64,000 nt of DNA from Wyeomyia smithii (lineage: Eukaryota > Arthropoda > Insecta > Diptera > Culicidae): positions 242,766,089 to 242,830,088 of the forward strand of contig NC_073695.1 of NCBI RefSeq assembly GCF_029784165.1. The letters are read 5' to 3'. The translations under genes were made by a program, and so were the position numbers. The notes beneath the pieces were generated by a model, which saw nothing but the letters and a program-made list of their open reading frames with translations, searched no databases and was not told where the DNA came from. Position 1 is the stretch's first letter; each line of letters starts with the position of its first letter. Shown piece after piece: positions 23,031 to 34,830 of the stretch.

Positions 23031-23467
23031 GGGCGATATTTCCCATCACTATCCCGGACTACACTTTGCAGCTAATGTCGTTTTCGGTTTCGCGGTGTAC
23101 TACACTTTTTCCGTGCTATACTTTGCGGTTTCAAATAAAACATTTTCAGTGTTATTGCATTGGTATGCGTAATAATGGGATAGCTGTCAATTCGTTTTGT
23201 TTTGGTCATAATCGCATTCGTCATTTTGTCTCGTTTCCATTTCATATGTCCATCTCGCAAATGTGCTGAGAAAAAATTTACCTGACACTTTACCACGTGG
23301 AACGAAAACCAAAACAAACCAGTTTTGACACATACGTGTGAATGTGTTGGTAACTTCCTACAGTACACTCTGCTTTTTTCGGGTGTCATCAGTGACAGAA
23401 AAAGTGTAGGGAGAGACAGAAAAAGGGTAACACGAAAAATCAAATAAAACATTTTCGGTGTCAAAAG

Positions 23468-23500
23468 TGTCATTTGAGTGTCATTTGAGTGTCATTTGAG
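23468..23500. repeat. 11-bp minisatellite, three units
   Basis: Three consecutive GTGTCATTTGA units. Confidence 0.9.
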
Positions 23501-23702
23501 TGTAGTACACCGCGAAAACGAAAACGACATAAAAAAAACACTGCGTTGCAATGGTGTGCGTAATACCAGAGGTATCTATCACTTTGTTTTGTTTTGGTCA
23601 TTATCGCCATTGTCTTTTAGTCGCGTTTGTGCTACTGTAAAAATTTGCCAATTTACTGAAAAATGACGAAACTTAATAATGATTTGCAAGAATATGGACT
23701 GT

Positions 23703-23970
23703 GGTCCCCGTGGTTCTGTGATTAGCAATGTCGGTCGGCTAGCTCTCCCACACGGTTGTGATATCGGGTTCGATTCCCGATCGAGTCGAGGATCTTTTCG
23801 AGCTGGAAATTTTCTCGACTCAGCACTGGGGCACGGTGTATCGTTGTACTTATCCTACACATACATGCAAAATGTGCCAAACACAATATCGATAACGAAT
23901 TCTCTCAACTAATCTACTTGATCGAGACCGCTGTTAGCCCCAAGCAAGGCTAAGCATGCGATATTGTATT
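23703..23970 (+). mobile_element. tRNA-derived SINE, second family
   Basis: Pol III promoter boxes are clear: A box TGGTTCTGTG (23711-23720) and B box GGTTCGATTCC (23767-23777). The head (23703-23794) resembles a tRNA and is followed by a body common to the reverse copy at 60404-60590, including GCAC(T/G)GGGGCACGGTGTA-like and CATGCAAAATGTGC segments. The end is near ATATTGTATTGTTTTT. Stems are imperfect, so not a functional tRNA. Family name not assigned. Confidence 0.75.
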
Positions 23971-24095
23971 GTTTTTCTTTCGCGGACTGTCCGGGTAGCA
24001 AAAGGGTAGTCCGGGCTAGTCTGAAAAATTGAAAAAAAAGATTTAGGACAAAGTGTAGTCCGCGGTGTAGCTACACCACAAAAACGAAAACTACA

Positions 24096-25259
24096 TAAGA
24101 ATTTTTATTTTTTTTCCTTTTTCTGCTTCAGCTTTTTCTATTCTCTTTTCTTTTCTCTCTCTCTTCTACCTCTTTTTGCTCTGTTTCAAATTCAGCTCTA
24201 TTTCGTTCTATTGCTTTTTTTTGTTAGTTTTTTTTTCAACCATTTTTTTGAATCTCTACACTATTAATATTGAACTTACAGGATGACTTTCTTTGTGCAA
24301 ACAATGCTTCATACTTCAAGACTTCTAAGTTATATTGATTTTGTTTTTTCTTCTATGCCACATGGACGATTAATAATAAATAACTGATTTACTCTTCGAA
24401 ATAGTCTTTATCTACAAGTACATACAGGAAATAGTCTCTATGTACAGGTACCCATCCTCCAACATTTCGATGCCAGTTTTGTAGTATTGCGCGGCAATTC
24501 CTGCAAAATATTTGTTTGTTAACAATTTTACCGCTTCATGCAAGAGAGTCGCTAGCAGAAATTTCCACATTTTAAACTTAGTAAACAAAAAATAGTCGCC
24601 CGGGGCTTAAACTGGTGATTACAAAGGGTGGCAAACCAAAGGGTGGCAGCACGATTTTTTCAATTTATTGGTCGTATTGCGAATACAAAGAGCGGGAGCG
24701 TTGTCTTGGTGACAGAGTACTTTCTCTTCGCCATAAGCGGTTATCTCGCCTTAATTTCAATGTATAACCGATTTGTTAGGGTACAATAATGTTGTATATT
24801 GGTTGTTTTACCATATTCATAGTAGCAAATAGTAAGCTTTATGAATCCCTAGCAATACTGGCCAACACTTCACTGGTTGATTGTTGTATTTTTCTTTTGT
24901 GTTTACCAGACTTAAACCACTCTGCCGACTGCTGATTAGATTGAGCAGGATTTATCTTCTATTGGGTGTAATCTATGCCAAATCTTTCGTCGAAACTTTG
25001 ACACGCTGGTCTTTCAAATCGATTGTCAAGAAACGCGGCACAGTTTCGTATTGTGAATTGTTTCGTAAAGCAGGTACATATTAGACGAAGCAAATATTAA
25101 CTATTTTTGGTACGAATTTTATTTGGACAAAATAAAATTGGCATCAGACACTGGAGGCACTTCTTCCAGCGAAGACACTAAAATGCATAATCAAGCCTTG
25201 AATATTGTCAACCCTTAATTATGCAAATAAATTATGAATATAATCTAGCTATATTGAAA
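24096..25259. other. No gene; pyrimidine-rich start
   Basis: 24100-24260 is T/C-rich low-complexity DNA. The rest has only short ORFs without recognisable domains. A short near-duplicate occurs at 24412-24428 and 24431-24447 (a GAAATAGTCT...ATGTACA unit). Confidence 0.35.
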
Positions 25260-25740
25260 CGCAGACTTCTACCACTTACTTTCCCTAACACGGTCGACAG
25301 AATATTATACCTATTTAACCGAGAATTAACTCTTTCGACTATATAAGACCCTGCTCCTGCTCGAATCAATCAGTTTACTAGTGGATGGCCACAAGGACAG
25401 TCCTGAATAAGAAGCTGTAACGACAGCAACGGTATATCCAACCCGGTTGCAAGAGGTTGATTTAATGCGAACTGAATCGATTAGCAGCAAGCAAAGCTGG
25501 AGCTGGCGGCGATTTCAAATATCTCGCTATCTTCCATAGCGGTCAGACCAGCAAATTAATTTTTTTTATTTTTTTAAGGAGATTTTCAGCCTTCGGCTGG
25601 TTCATCTCCGACAGCAAATTGAATAACGTCTTTCACAGCACTAGATCTTACATCTACCTTCTGTGCGGTAAGCACCGGCGATATGCAGGCATAAAACCCA
25701 AACCAACTGTCCTTTTGAGGACGATCACAAATTTTAAATT
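25260..25740 (+). promoter_or_regulatory. TATA-Inr promoter-like unit with 3' stem-loop
   Basis: TATATAAG at 25340-25347 precedes an arthropod-type initiator ATCAGTTT (25369) by about 30 bp. Then comes ACTAGTGGATGGCC (ATG at 25384), shared with 14440-14455. The reading frame closes after a dozen codons. A hairpin GGAGAT...CAGCCTTCGGCTG...ATCTCC lies at 25578-25612 and TGTCCTTTTGAGGACG at 25708-25723. The last resembles a histone-mRNA stem-loop (short stem, TTTG loop). No histone protein can be read. Possibly a decayed cell-cycle-type gene copy carried in the R1 family; speculative. Confidence 0.3.
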
Positions 25741-27204
25741 GAAGTAGCAGAAATGAGTTTTTCACATCTGAGTACTACTACAGTTATAGTGAGTCTTCTA
25801 TCAAGAAACGTAGTGCTATTTACTGCGGAAAGTGTCATGGTAAGAAAATACAGTATCCGTGATTGGTTCGCAGTAATTTTACAACACCGTATAATGAACA
25901 AACTGTCACAAAATTGGCGTATCGTCGTTTTCGTTCAAAACTTGCACAATTCATATTTCATAGTGTCGAGAAAAACGGCTTTGAAAATTAACAAAAATTA
26001 CTATTTACATTTCCAAGAAAATTTGGAACTTCTCATTCTTATGGAACACATTTGGGTCTATTATTATTAGGACTTTTGAAAACAAATAACAGGTATTATA
26101 TTTAATTTTCAATACATGCGAAGAAATAATATCTTTTTGTAGAACTCTGGATAAAATTGAGCTTTACCACTATCATCAATGTTTTAGCGAGTGACAGAAA
26201 AAAGTTAGTAATGGATAAGGGAGGGATTTTCGGCAGTGATTTAAAAAGAATCGCAGAAGTTAGGAACATTCTGCGAAACTATTTTTTTTTTTTTTGCAGT
26301 ATGGTACATTGAGATGAAAAGAAGCATCATGCAAAAAACTGCCGAAAATACCCACTCTCACCCCACTTCACGCACAATCAAATGATGTTGGGGCTCTAAG
26401 CAACTAATTTCTCTTCATTATTGTTTGCCTTTTGCATGACGTGTGGGATGACTCTCGTTCTGTCGTTTCACCTCCGTAATATTTTCTACTATTTTCAGAA
26501 CTTCAGTTGCTTAGTTATCCATTACAGCTAGCAGATAGATAACAGAATATAATAACACACAGAAAAATAATAATTGCTTCTTTTCACCTTTTTTCAACAG
26601 GGTCAACATAAAAATTAATCGATCATATTTCCAAACCTATTGAAAGAAATATGTTGACATAGGACAGGCTGTCGTAATTCTACGGTAACCTTGCGGTGGT
26701 GTCTTATAAACAACCTCTTCAACTATTTTCCATGGTAATTAAAAAACAGAGGTAACATCATTTCATGAACAAACAGTTGAGAGCAAAATAATAATATGCC
26801 ATGAAAGTTTGTCAGCATTCAGGTCGGTACAATCGGATAGCTCTGAAGATTTGTTCTTGGCAATTCCATCTTTGAGCAATTCCACAAAAAACGGGCTAAA
26901 AAATTTTTTTGAATTAATTGGGCGGCTCTATTATCGTCAGGTTGCATTATTTAAACGCAGATCAAGGTTTCTTGGCAGTGGCTGTTTACAGCCCAAAAAG
27001 ATTTGGTCTTTGAGTCCTGGGAAGGTTTGGCTTAATAAACCATATTTTACCTTACTGGGAGCGTGTCGGTCCAGGTGCCTGATCACTCAACAATAGTGGT
27101 CATTGTATTTTGCAAGGGGACACGTATAGCAATTGACTGGGATATATTACAAAAGTTCACATCAATGGACAACGTATTCTAATTCCCTAACAAAAAAAAA
27201 ATCA
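25741..27204. other. No gene; scattered repeat fragments
   Basis: 25915-26070 is a diverged relative of 2935-3070. 26660-26720 carries the R1 right-end motif (GTAATTCTACGGTAACCTTGCGG...ACAACCTC). 26809-27096 is open for 95 codons but shows no recognisable domain. Confidence 0.35.
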
Positions 27205-27870
27205 TCAGGTTATACCTATTATCGTCCGGGGGGTTTGTTGTTTCCTGTATGGACTTCCTCACTGCGACCAGAATCGTAGATCTATTGTGAGATTTGCCCG
27301 GGTGTCTGCTGTATCCCGCACTTCTGTTAATGCAATACCGCTATTGAGAAGTGGCATGCTTATTGTTATTGTTCATCAGTGCTTGTGTGTAATGTGATAC
27401 TCTTCCTTACACGCTTTACTGTTCTACTATACCGATACTTGTTCCTCTTGCCAAATATCACCAATTATAATTCCCTGGAGAAGTTTCGTCGTGCGTCCTT
27501 CTGGCCAGTTTTATTGATAAGAGGGACTTATTTTTTGTTAAGAGGAAGTGACGCAAAGGTATTGTGGATTTCAGCGTAAAGGAAGGGTAACTGGTGGGAA
27601 GCCTGAGAATAAACCCATGCTTAAATCCTTTTTTGACATCGGATGGCCTGGTTTTACTAAGATTCGAACCCACGACCATCCGCTTGACAAAGCGGACTCT
27701 GTAACCTTGTGGCTACGCAGCTCCCTGTCCGGGGGGTTAATGATGTCCTAGATCATTAATTTCTTGCCTGATGGTTTTTTATAATGCAGAGCATCTTCCT
27801 GCAGAAGATTAGTACTCTATGACTTCATTAACCCCCCGGACGAGAATAAGGTAAACCTGACGATAATGAA
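27205..27870. mobile_element. CCGGGGGG-type TIR repeat split by a SINE
   Basis: 27205-27240 (AGGTTATACCTATTATCG then TCCGGGGGGTT) is the inverse of 27827-27868 (AACCCCCCGGACGAGAATAAGG...CTGACGATAAT). A third, direct TCCGGGGGGTTAATGATGTC lies at 27728. The 27455-27722 SINE lies within. No transposase. TSD not resolved. Confidence 0.5.
27455..27722 (-). mobile_element. tRNA-derived SINE, reverse copy
   Basis: Reverse complement of the 4806-5290 family. B box complement GATTCGAACC at 27661-27670, A box complement CCTTGTGGCTA at 27705-27715, then a body containing AAGAGGGACTTATT and CCCTGGAG blocks that match 4985-5200. Confidence 0.65.
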
Positions 27871-28130
27871 GGACAAAATTATTTTCAACAAACCGTTTTG
27901 GCTGTAGAAATATTTTATAGAGCAATAGAACTCTCTATGGGGAATCAGAAATATTTTTAGTTGAAACGGTTCGTTCAATTGACATTAGAAGACACGGCAA
28001 AGTTGTAGATAATAATTCTGTCCTTCAATAAAAAAAAGTACCCTGTGAAAAATTTTTTTTTTTCTGATTTCTACATGATCGGACCGGTTCCATTGGTTAG
28101 GTAATCTTTTGTAGTTTTTATAAAAAAGTA
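27871..28130. other. No recognisable feature
   Basis: AT-rich, no ORF and no repeat structure noticed other than an A-run (28029) and T-run (28053). Confidence 0.3.
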
Positions 28131-29676
28131 GGGGTTATATACAAGACACGACCGCTAACGAAAAACTACGCACACTATTAACAAATGCATTGTTGTAAGT
28201 GTTTCATTAATGAGTCATAAAGGCTACTAATGCTTGTTTTGCCTTGCCTCAACAGTGGGGGAATAAAGACACCGAAAACACGAGCTGTAAAAGTTGTTTC
28301 ACATTCAGTAAATTAGACGGCCGCTACAGATTTAAATTGCTAGTATCCAGCACAGATGGCTCGCTTGAGTTGTTAAAAAAATATTAATTAAAAAATTATT
28401 ATTCAAATACTTGTTTATTTGCCTTGAAAAAGGCATTTTGCTGCTCAAAATTGGATTTTCTGATGGCAGCCTCTAAGTTGCCTCAGTAGTGGGGCAATAA
28501 CGGCAGTCTGGCGACACACGCCGAGAAGTGAGAAGAACCGCGCTGTTCCTGAGACATGGTGACCAACCACAGGGCAAGTGATTTGTTTAATTAATCCTTA
28601 AAAAACTGCTGCTACTGCTGCTACTGCTGTCAACGTTGTGGACGGTCCTGCCAGTTTACCCTCCGGCTAATGAATGTAGGTGATTTTACCAGAAACACTC
28701 TTTTATAGTCGGAGGTTGCTACGAAATAGGCCACGCCTTTCTGTTCAGTTTTACCATTCTCTTATGTTCTTTAGTCGAATTTTTCCACAATTCGCATTTG
28801 ATTTTTGTATACAGCGCATAAACACCGATGGTGCTCTAACACACGCAACGATTTTAACCCGTAACGTGTTGCGGTTTGTAACATCAAGCGATTTCGTTTG
28901 CTCACTGTTGCGTGTTGCATCATGTTGTAACTGAGCAGCTGGGAGACGATGACATTCTGTTCATAGAGTCGAATTAATCACTTTTGTTAAGGTTTTTTAA
29001 CAGAACAGGGCAGTTCGTTGTTCAAAATCAGTTATGCTGATCGCAGCCTTCGTGTTGCCTCAACAGTGGGGGGGATAAGGTAAATAAATAAATAATAGAT
29101 CGCAGTTACAAATCTTCTGATCTACCAATACTCGAAATGTGTCATACCCAGAACAGACCAAACACAGTTAACTTCAGAACAAATGTAGATAACCTTAACT
29201 TCACTTACGCAAGCATTCTTTACACATTTCAAAACACCACCTCTTGCAGATCACAGATCACAGAAGGCCGAAGCCCTTAACTGGCGTATCGAGACGTTTG
29301 GTGCTACCTCGCTGCTGCTTAGATACGTGATGTGATTTGTTTACTGGCGCAACCCGCTGCTGCTACTCCCGCAATTCGATGGTTATACTATTCTATCGAC
29401 CTTTTTTGGGAAAGGCAGCAAGCGACCAATCAGAGGACATAATTTTCGCTTCAACAAGGCTTGACAATTTTCAATAGTACAACATAGTACGATTCTACAT
29501 TTGGGAGGATACGTGTTTAATTTTCCAATCAATTGCTGCAAGAATCAAGGAAATCGGTTGAAAACAAACCGATTTATAAGCATTTAAAAAGGGACATTTT
29601 TCGTCCCCTTTTCGATAATAGTTTTCCTATTTACATCCCTATGTGGCAGGCTAAAGAAAAACGTAGTTCTACGTCA
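28131..29676 (-). repeat. Long dispersed repeat R1, inverted copy
   Basis: Reverse-complement copy of 14761-16654. It starts with ACAAGACACGACCGC and ACTACGCACACTATTAAC and passes through the hairpin unit near 28420. The 28680-28940 block equals 15800-16080 inverted. It ends ACGTAGTTCTACGTC at 29661-29675. The pair is separated by about 11.5 kb. Some internal units are missing relative to the forward copy; 29100-29390 is unique to this copy. Confidence 0.65.
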
Positions 29677-29776
29677 AAAAAATCAGACTTTTTAAAATGA
29701 GCTTTTTTAGATATTAATTTTTAATTTTTCTTCCAACATTTTTTCAAAAAAAGACTTTTTAGCCTATGTAATAGAA

Positions 29777-30010
29777 CTAAAATATACATACCTCCTGCAG
29801 CGCTACGATATTGAACTTGCGGTTTTTCGATTCTTCGGAAAGTATTCGGGTACTTCCTAGAAAATTGAGAAAACGGCAGTTCCATGTTCCGCGTATCCAA
29901 TCGTCGCCTGGGTCTTTGCCGATTATTCTGGTTCGAATTTTCTGTTTTAACGTTCGTTGTTTTTGTTTTTCGCGGTGCGAGCATGCAAGACCAACGACCA
30001 ACCCCACTTC
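29777..30010 (-). pseudogene. RTE endonuclease fragment
   Basis: On the minus strand the sequence reads NNRQRPRRR in one frame and then GTWNCRFLN...FNIVALQEV in another, matching the N-terminus of the RTE endonuclease at 11190-11330. It stops after the LQE motif, so only about 60 residues remain and one frameshift is present. Confidence 0.75.
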
Positions 30011-30789
30011 CTCGCAGGAGGACCGACGTAGTTGTAGGGGAGAACCGTACAAGTTGGGTAAGATGGCCCATGCTGTTAATTCCCCAAAATACACACACAT
30101 GTGGCTGTTTATGACGAATTTCTTTGCTTTTCTCATAGAAATCCAGCCTTTCTGCACTTCTCATATAAAAAAGTGTGCCATAATGACTAAAATACCTAAA
30201 AAACTGTGCAATTGGCTGTGGCTCTGTCCAACATGTAATTATTCATGAATTTTATATAAGCTTTTATGATTAACTGACTTGTAAATAATACAAAAAACTA
30301 TGATTCCCCGACACTATTGAAATTTATAACACTATGAGTATTTCAATTTATTTCACTAACTTTCATCAACTTTAACCTAAAAACGATCAAAATTAAAATT
30401 GGGGCAGAATGCTTGCACGAGATTGCTTGGCCGTTTCATTGCGTTTGATTTTACTTCTAAGACTTCAATCACTTCTCACTTCGTGTGCTGATTTCTGCTA
30501 GTGGCATGTTAGCCTTCTGCTTTGGAGCATATTGGCCTATGTTGTGGTGCGTTTTGGACACGGGCTTGTTTGGTGGCGATGGTAATTTTTACCTAAAAAG
30601 ACATTGAATTCGAGTATTTTAAAATAAACTTCGTCATAAACATGCATTAGACAGACCCAACAATCATCCTACACGTTCAATGTCGCCTCAAAATGATTAG
30701 AAGCGCTGTAAATCGCGAAAATGCTTAACTGGTGCGTTTTTTACAATCCTCTCCTAATGTTTTGAGTCCCGAACACAACCAGGATTTGG
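30011..30789. other. Insertion or filler between RTE pieces, no gene
   Basis: It separates the RTE endonuclease fragment from its matching leader fragment, so it probably contains an insertion. A GGGGAGAACCG...AAGTTGGGTAAGATGG segment at 30038-30067 resembles a TIR-type end, but no partner was found. Confidence 0.35.
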
Positions 30790-30975
30790 ACATAACGCTT
30801 GCGGTGGCGTTACCTGTCCAAAAAATTTCCTTCCAAGGAAGGAAACCCGCTTTCCCTGTTAGCATACAACCGGTAGTCCCACCGGGGTTGGTTACCCGAT
30901 CTTCTTACAAGTTACTCGTATCCCAGTTGGCTCCAATGGGGAGGTTGGGGTTTGGTAGCTGGAAGGCTAATGGTT
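30790..30975 (-). pseudogene. RTE 5' leader fragment
   Basis: On the minus strand it matches the leader at 10840-10960 and 57720-57840: landmarks CAACCTCC, GGGATACGAGTAAC, GATCGGGTAACCAACCCCGG and GCTAACAGGGAAAG. It is non-coding and diverged. Confidence 0.6.
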
Positions 30976-33900
30976 CGCATCTGGGAACTATATCGCGCCT
31001 TTGGTCCAGTCATTCGTCAACCTCGATGTTTTATTTAAGCTATATCTCTGAAATTCGTTATGGAACCTCATATAAGTAGGACTTTCCTGTAAAGAGGAAT
31101 GATAGGGATTTCATTTGGAGTGAACAGAATTTCGGCCGCCATCTAGGACTATTTCATAAAAATCGCTTTTGACCCAGTTCTGAATAAAAAAGTAACTTTT
31201 GAGTTTTGTACCGAGGATATTAAAATTGAACGTTTTTCTTTTTCTTTTTAAATTTCACCTTATAATTTATTAGACAAGAAACGCTGTCTACAGTTGTAAG
31301 AAGAGTATGAATATTATGTAAAATAAATAACTATTTCACGCGCTTGAAGAATTGGTTCTGTACAAATATAACTCAAACTGAAATTGTTAACAAATTAAAT
31401 CTATCGAATTCAATCTATCGAATTCAATTTCCAATTTGTTTGGCGCGTCAAACGCTGCTTGAATGGCATAACTAATATCTCAGTTAAATGATAGCAAATA
31501 TACCTAAATATTACACGACTCATCAATACGGTTTTCACATAGTATAAACCTTGCTTTTCAGTACATTCAGTTTATTTTTGTAATCGTTTTTTTCTTGGAA
31601 GGGATAAATAGAGCTGGGTAAAATGATGATAAAATCAGTATTTTAAAATTTTTAAAATAATTCGTGATTTTAGCTTAACAACGTATATAGAAATTTATTC
31701 CAGAAATTGAGTATATTGTGTAGTTATGATAATTCTGGTTCAACTCTGTTATTATTACAGTTGCATTGCATTTCATATGACAAAAACGAGAGGAATAAAG
31801 GTGGAAATATAGGTATATCTGCTTTTGGCCTTTTGGACATTTATTCGCCACAGTTTTTCTGATCAGCGATTTTCTTTCTTATAAAACGAACATTTGAAAC
31901 TGTCGCTCATGATGTTTCACTCAAAAATAACTCAGAAGAGTATATAGTTAATATTTGGATATGTTAGTAAACAAATACCGTCTGCGGTTGCTATTATTTG
32001 TGCAAACATTTGTTAAGAAATCTGGCGGTAGCACTATTTAAATTGCAATGTTTAAAAAAAAATATAGTTTTTAATGTTATACCTATTTCGTCTGTAAAAA
32101 AAAACAAAGCAGTTACAATTTTTTTTACTAAATTTGTTGTATTGAGGATAATGTGGTAAAACGGGACTGAATCCAAGCAATATTTTATCATTGTCAACGA
32201 TACAAGGTTACCAAATTTTTAATATTTATGAGGCCATAAAATTCAACAGCATCATAAACAATTTGAACATTTCTATAGCTAGCACAGCCTGCTGCTAGCA
32301 GCGCTGACTACACGGGCTCAAAATTTGACACACGCAGTTAACTTGAAACTAAACAGAAGCAAAAACCGGAATTTTACGAGGCGCTGCACTTTAGAAACGA
32401 AAATCGCGGAAATTGGTTACGATCGCGCTGTTTATAAGTGTAAAAAGAAAAGTATACTTAGTTTGAGTGGTTACGTGACTCTTAAGTGCCGGTATTTATG
32501 GAAAATGTTTTAGTCGCTACCGGCGCGAAAATATAAACAGAAAATAGTGATGCGAAAAATAGCAACACTGAAACGTTATAAACGCTATACCAAATGAACC
32601 AAATGAGCAAACTGATTAAATTAGGTGCTCTGATGCTGGTTCAGCAGATTCAGCAGAAGCCATCGATCCTTCCATGCTTGGATTCCATCCAATTTCATGT
32701 TAATAATTCTTTTTGTCCAAATCGTTTGCTGAGACTATCTTTCGAATCGAATTATCGATCGCTCAAACAAATTGATCTTTAGTCTTTTTAAAAGTCTATT
32801 TATTCATTTTTAATTTAATTTATTGAAGAAGTTGAAAAAAAAATCCGTTCAGCGTGAGAAAAAAAACTATATACTATGACATTTTTGTAACCAAAGGCTT
32901 CTGTATCAACTAAGGCTCATACCAAATAAATTTTTTGTGGAATACATTTGTTTGAAAAGTTTGTCAAGTGAAGAAATATGAAGGACTGTTCTGTATCAAT
33001 TGCGAGCAATGGCTTATTATTTGACCTATTTATATCCGAGACGTCACTCGGTATTAGCAACCCTGCTTTATCACTTCGTTAAGGCACGTGAAGTCACAAA
33101 TGTAAATAAAATTATTCATGGTACACTTTTATATTTTAGTAGTCTAAATCACTCCAATCATACATTCTCCACTATATTCCACTATTCCACTATTCAGCAA
33201 AACCAAACCACCACCGCAAATTTGTGCGCATCGGAAAACCGCCCCCAATCAACCACGTTGTTGGCTCCACCCACCGTCGTGTGCCACAACCCCGCTTTCA
33301 ACACTGCGATTTTCCCCGAAGCTTATTGTTATCGAGCGCGAGCAATTGTTGCTATCTCTTGCCACCGACCGTGGAGCGTTAGATGATTTTTCCGACCAAT
33401 CTTCTCCCGGCCAGGTTGAGTCGCATTCTCTCTCGCTCTTGTCGTTGCTTGGTTTCCTCGGTCTCCGACTCACACACAATGCATCCGATTTTCGATTGTG
33501 TTTTCGATGACAAAAAGGCAGGCGGTGAAAGGGAGAGCATAAAAAAGAAACACAAAGTTTTAGAAGAAAAGCTTCGGCTCTTTAGAGCCTACTAGGATGC
33601 ACGTTGGCAGAAGCCACGTGGTCGGATTGTAACAATAGCTCTCACAAAGCATGAATCTAGCCACTTTCCACCGAATGTGGAAAACTCAGGGGTAGAGAGG
33701 AACAATGCCATCTCACCAACGGTGAAGATGAGCGGCTGCTGCTGCTGTGCGCACGTGGACCGATGATGATCATTGTCTGTTCAGTGATTCGTGATTTTCC
33801 TCCTTTGTTTTAGCCTCTCCTCTTTTGTTTCCGGCAGCGCACCCAAGCCATTGAAGTTCCCGTGCGGCAGCGGAACAGTGTTCGCATCTCATTAGCATAC

Positions 33901-34830
33901 GGAACACCCCTTGGCGGGGGCTGTGATTCGCTTTGAATTTTCCCCAGGAGACAATTTGTGTAAATTTACTCATCGGGTTGCATTTCCTTCGGGATCAGCA
34001 GCGAAGCGATTGTTTCGAGAGGTATGATGTTTCTCCCTGGTTGAAAACTTTTCTCAGGTTAAATATCATGGCGAATCTCGTTAACGGTAATTATTAAGTA
34101 AAGCCGTTTTTTCCCTACCTCCTCCCTGCTTCGCAGGGTTTTCTCCCATCGTTGACGTTTTCGATTCGAGTCTCTCATTAACAAGATGACAGTGCGGAAT
34201 TGTTTATCTTGCCTTTTTTCGGCGCAGACTGTTTTGAATCGGTGCAAAACTTCAAACGACTCTCGGTACGCCGTCGTCGGTACGGGCAAAGTTTGTTTAG
34301 GGAGCAAGTTTTTGGCAATTGTAAACAAAGGTCTGAAGAGTACAGAGAACGACAGCGACGGCAGCGTGACAAAGCGAACTCGGGTCGAGGTGCGGACCGA
34401 GGCTGCTAAAACGCGGATGCAGCATCCGGGCAAGACACAATTTGTTTATCTTATCTGAAACGGTGAAATAAACAGGGTACTTTTTGCTACAGTGAAGCTA
34501 ATGTGTGTTGTCACAGATTTTTCTGATTGCAGAAGCGTGTTTCGATGAGTTTGGCGTAATATCTGTAGGGTCAGGAATAATGTATGGAAATTAAATGAAC
34601 TTCTAAATCGAAAAGCTATACATCAAAAACTCATTCATGACTTGTGGCATGAGTTCAGAACTGCAGTTAACTGCTTATGATCCGGTTTCATCTCAAATTT
34701 ACGTATCTTTATGTAGATGAAATCATTTGTAAAAATCGGTCATGAAGAAAATATTTTGTACTCAAAAAAGGATATATCCAGACGAATTAAAAATAATCTT
34801 CAGCAAAAGAACTCTGAAAACATTTTGAAG
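30976..34830. other. 3.9 kb without recognisable gene
   Basis: Only short ORFs without identifiable domains. 33000-34500 is less AT-rich than its surroundings and contains overlapping open frames on both strands (for example minus 34059-34433), with no family match. This could be host non-coding sequence. A 14-bp inverted repeat GAATTCAATCTATC is duplicated at 31408-31430. Confidence 0.35.

Larger units (their letters stand above)
19797..23059. mobile_element. hAT-type DNA transposon with nested insertions
   Basis: TIRs are TAGTGATGGG (19805-19814) and CCCATCACTA (23042-23051), flanked by a perfect 8-bp duplication TCCCGGAC (19797-19804 and 23052-23059). An 8-bp TSD with a TAGnG-type terminus is the hAT signature. 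No hAT transposase is visible. Most of the interior is two other elements: a TIR element (20412-21529) and an ITm transposase relic (21835-22807). Both ends carry TATCGATA clusters. It inserted into a GTGTACTACAC-type TIR repeat that continues at 23060. Confidence 0.8.
23060..24095. repeat. TIR-like repeat host of the hAT insertion
   Basis: The motif ATGTCGTTTTCGGTTTCGCGG then TGTACTACAC at 23076-23107 recurs reversed at 23500-23531 and, diverged, at 24055-24095 (CTACACCACAAAAACGAAAAC). In addition 23150-23240 and 23550-23620 are direct repeats (ATTGG/CAATGGT(A/G)TGCGTAATA...TTTTGTTTTGGTCAT). This looks like nested or tandem MITE copies interrupted by the hAT and a SINE. Boundaries are not resolved. 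Confidence 0.5.

Noticed and set aside
26809..27096. 95-codon ORF as a small host gene
   Set aside because: No domain, no splice or promoter context, and flanked by repeat debris.
33574..33587. Histone 3' stem-loop (GGCTCTTTAGAGCC)
   Set aside because: Loop and stem length are off the consensus and no histone reading frame lies upstream.
34059..34458. Overlapping 124- and 90-codon ORFs on opposite strands
   Set aside because: No recognisable domain, biased composition, and mutual overlap; neither is supported as a gene.
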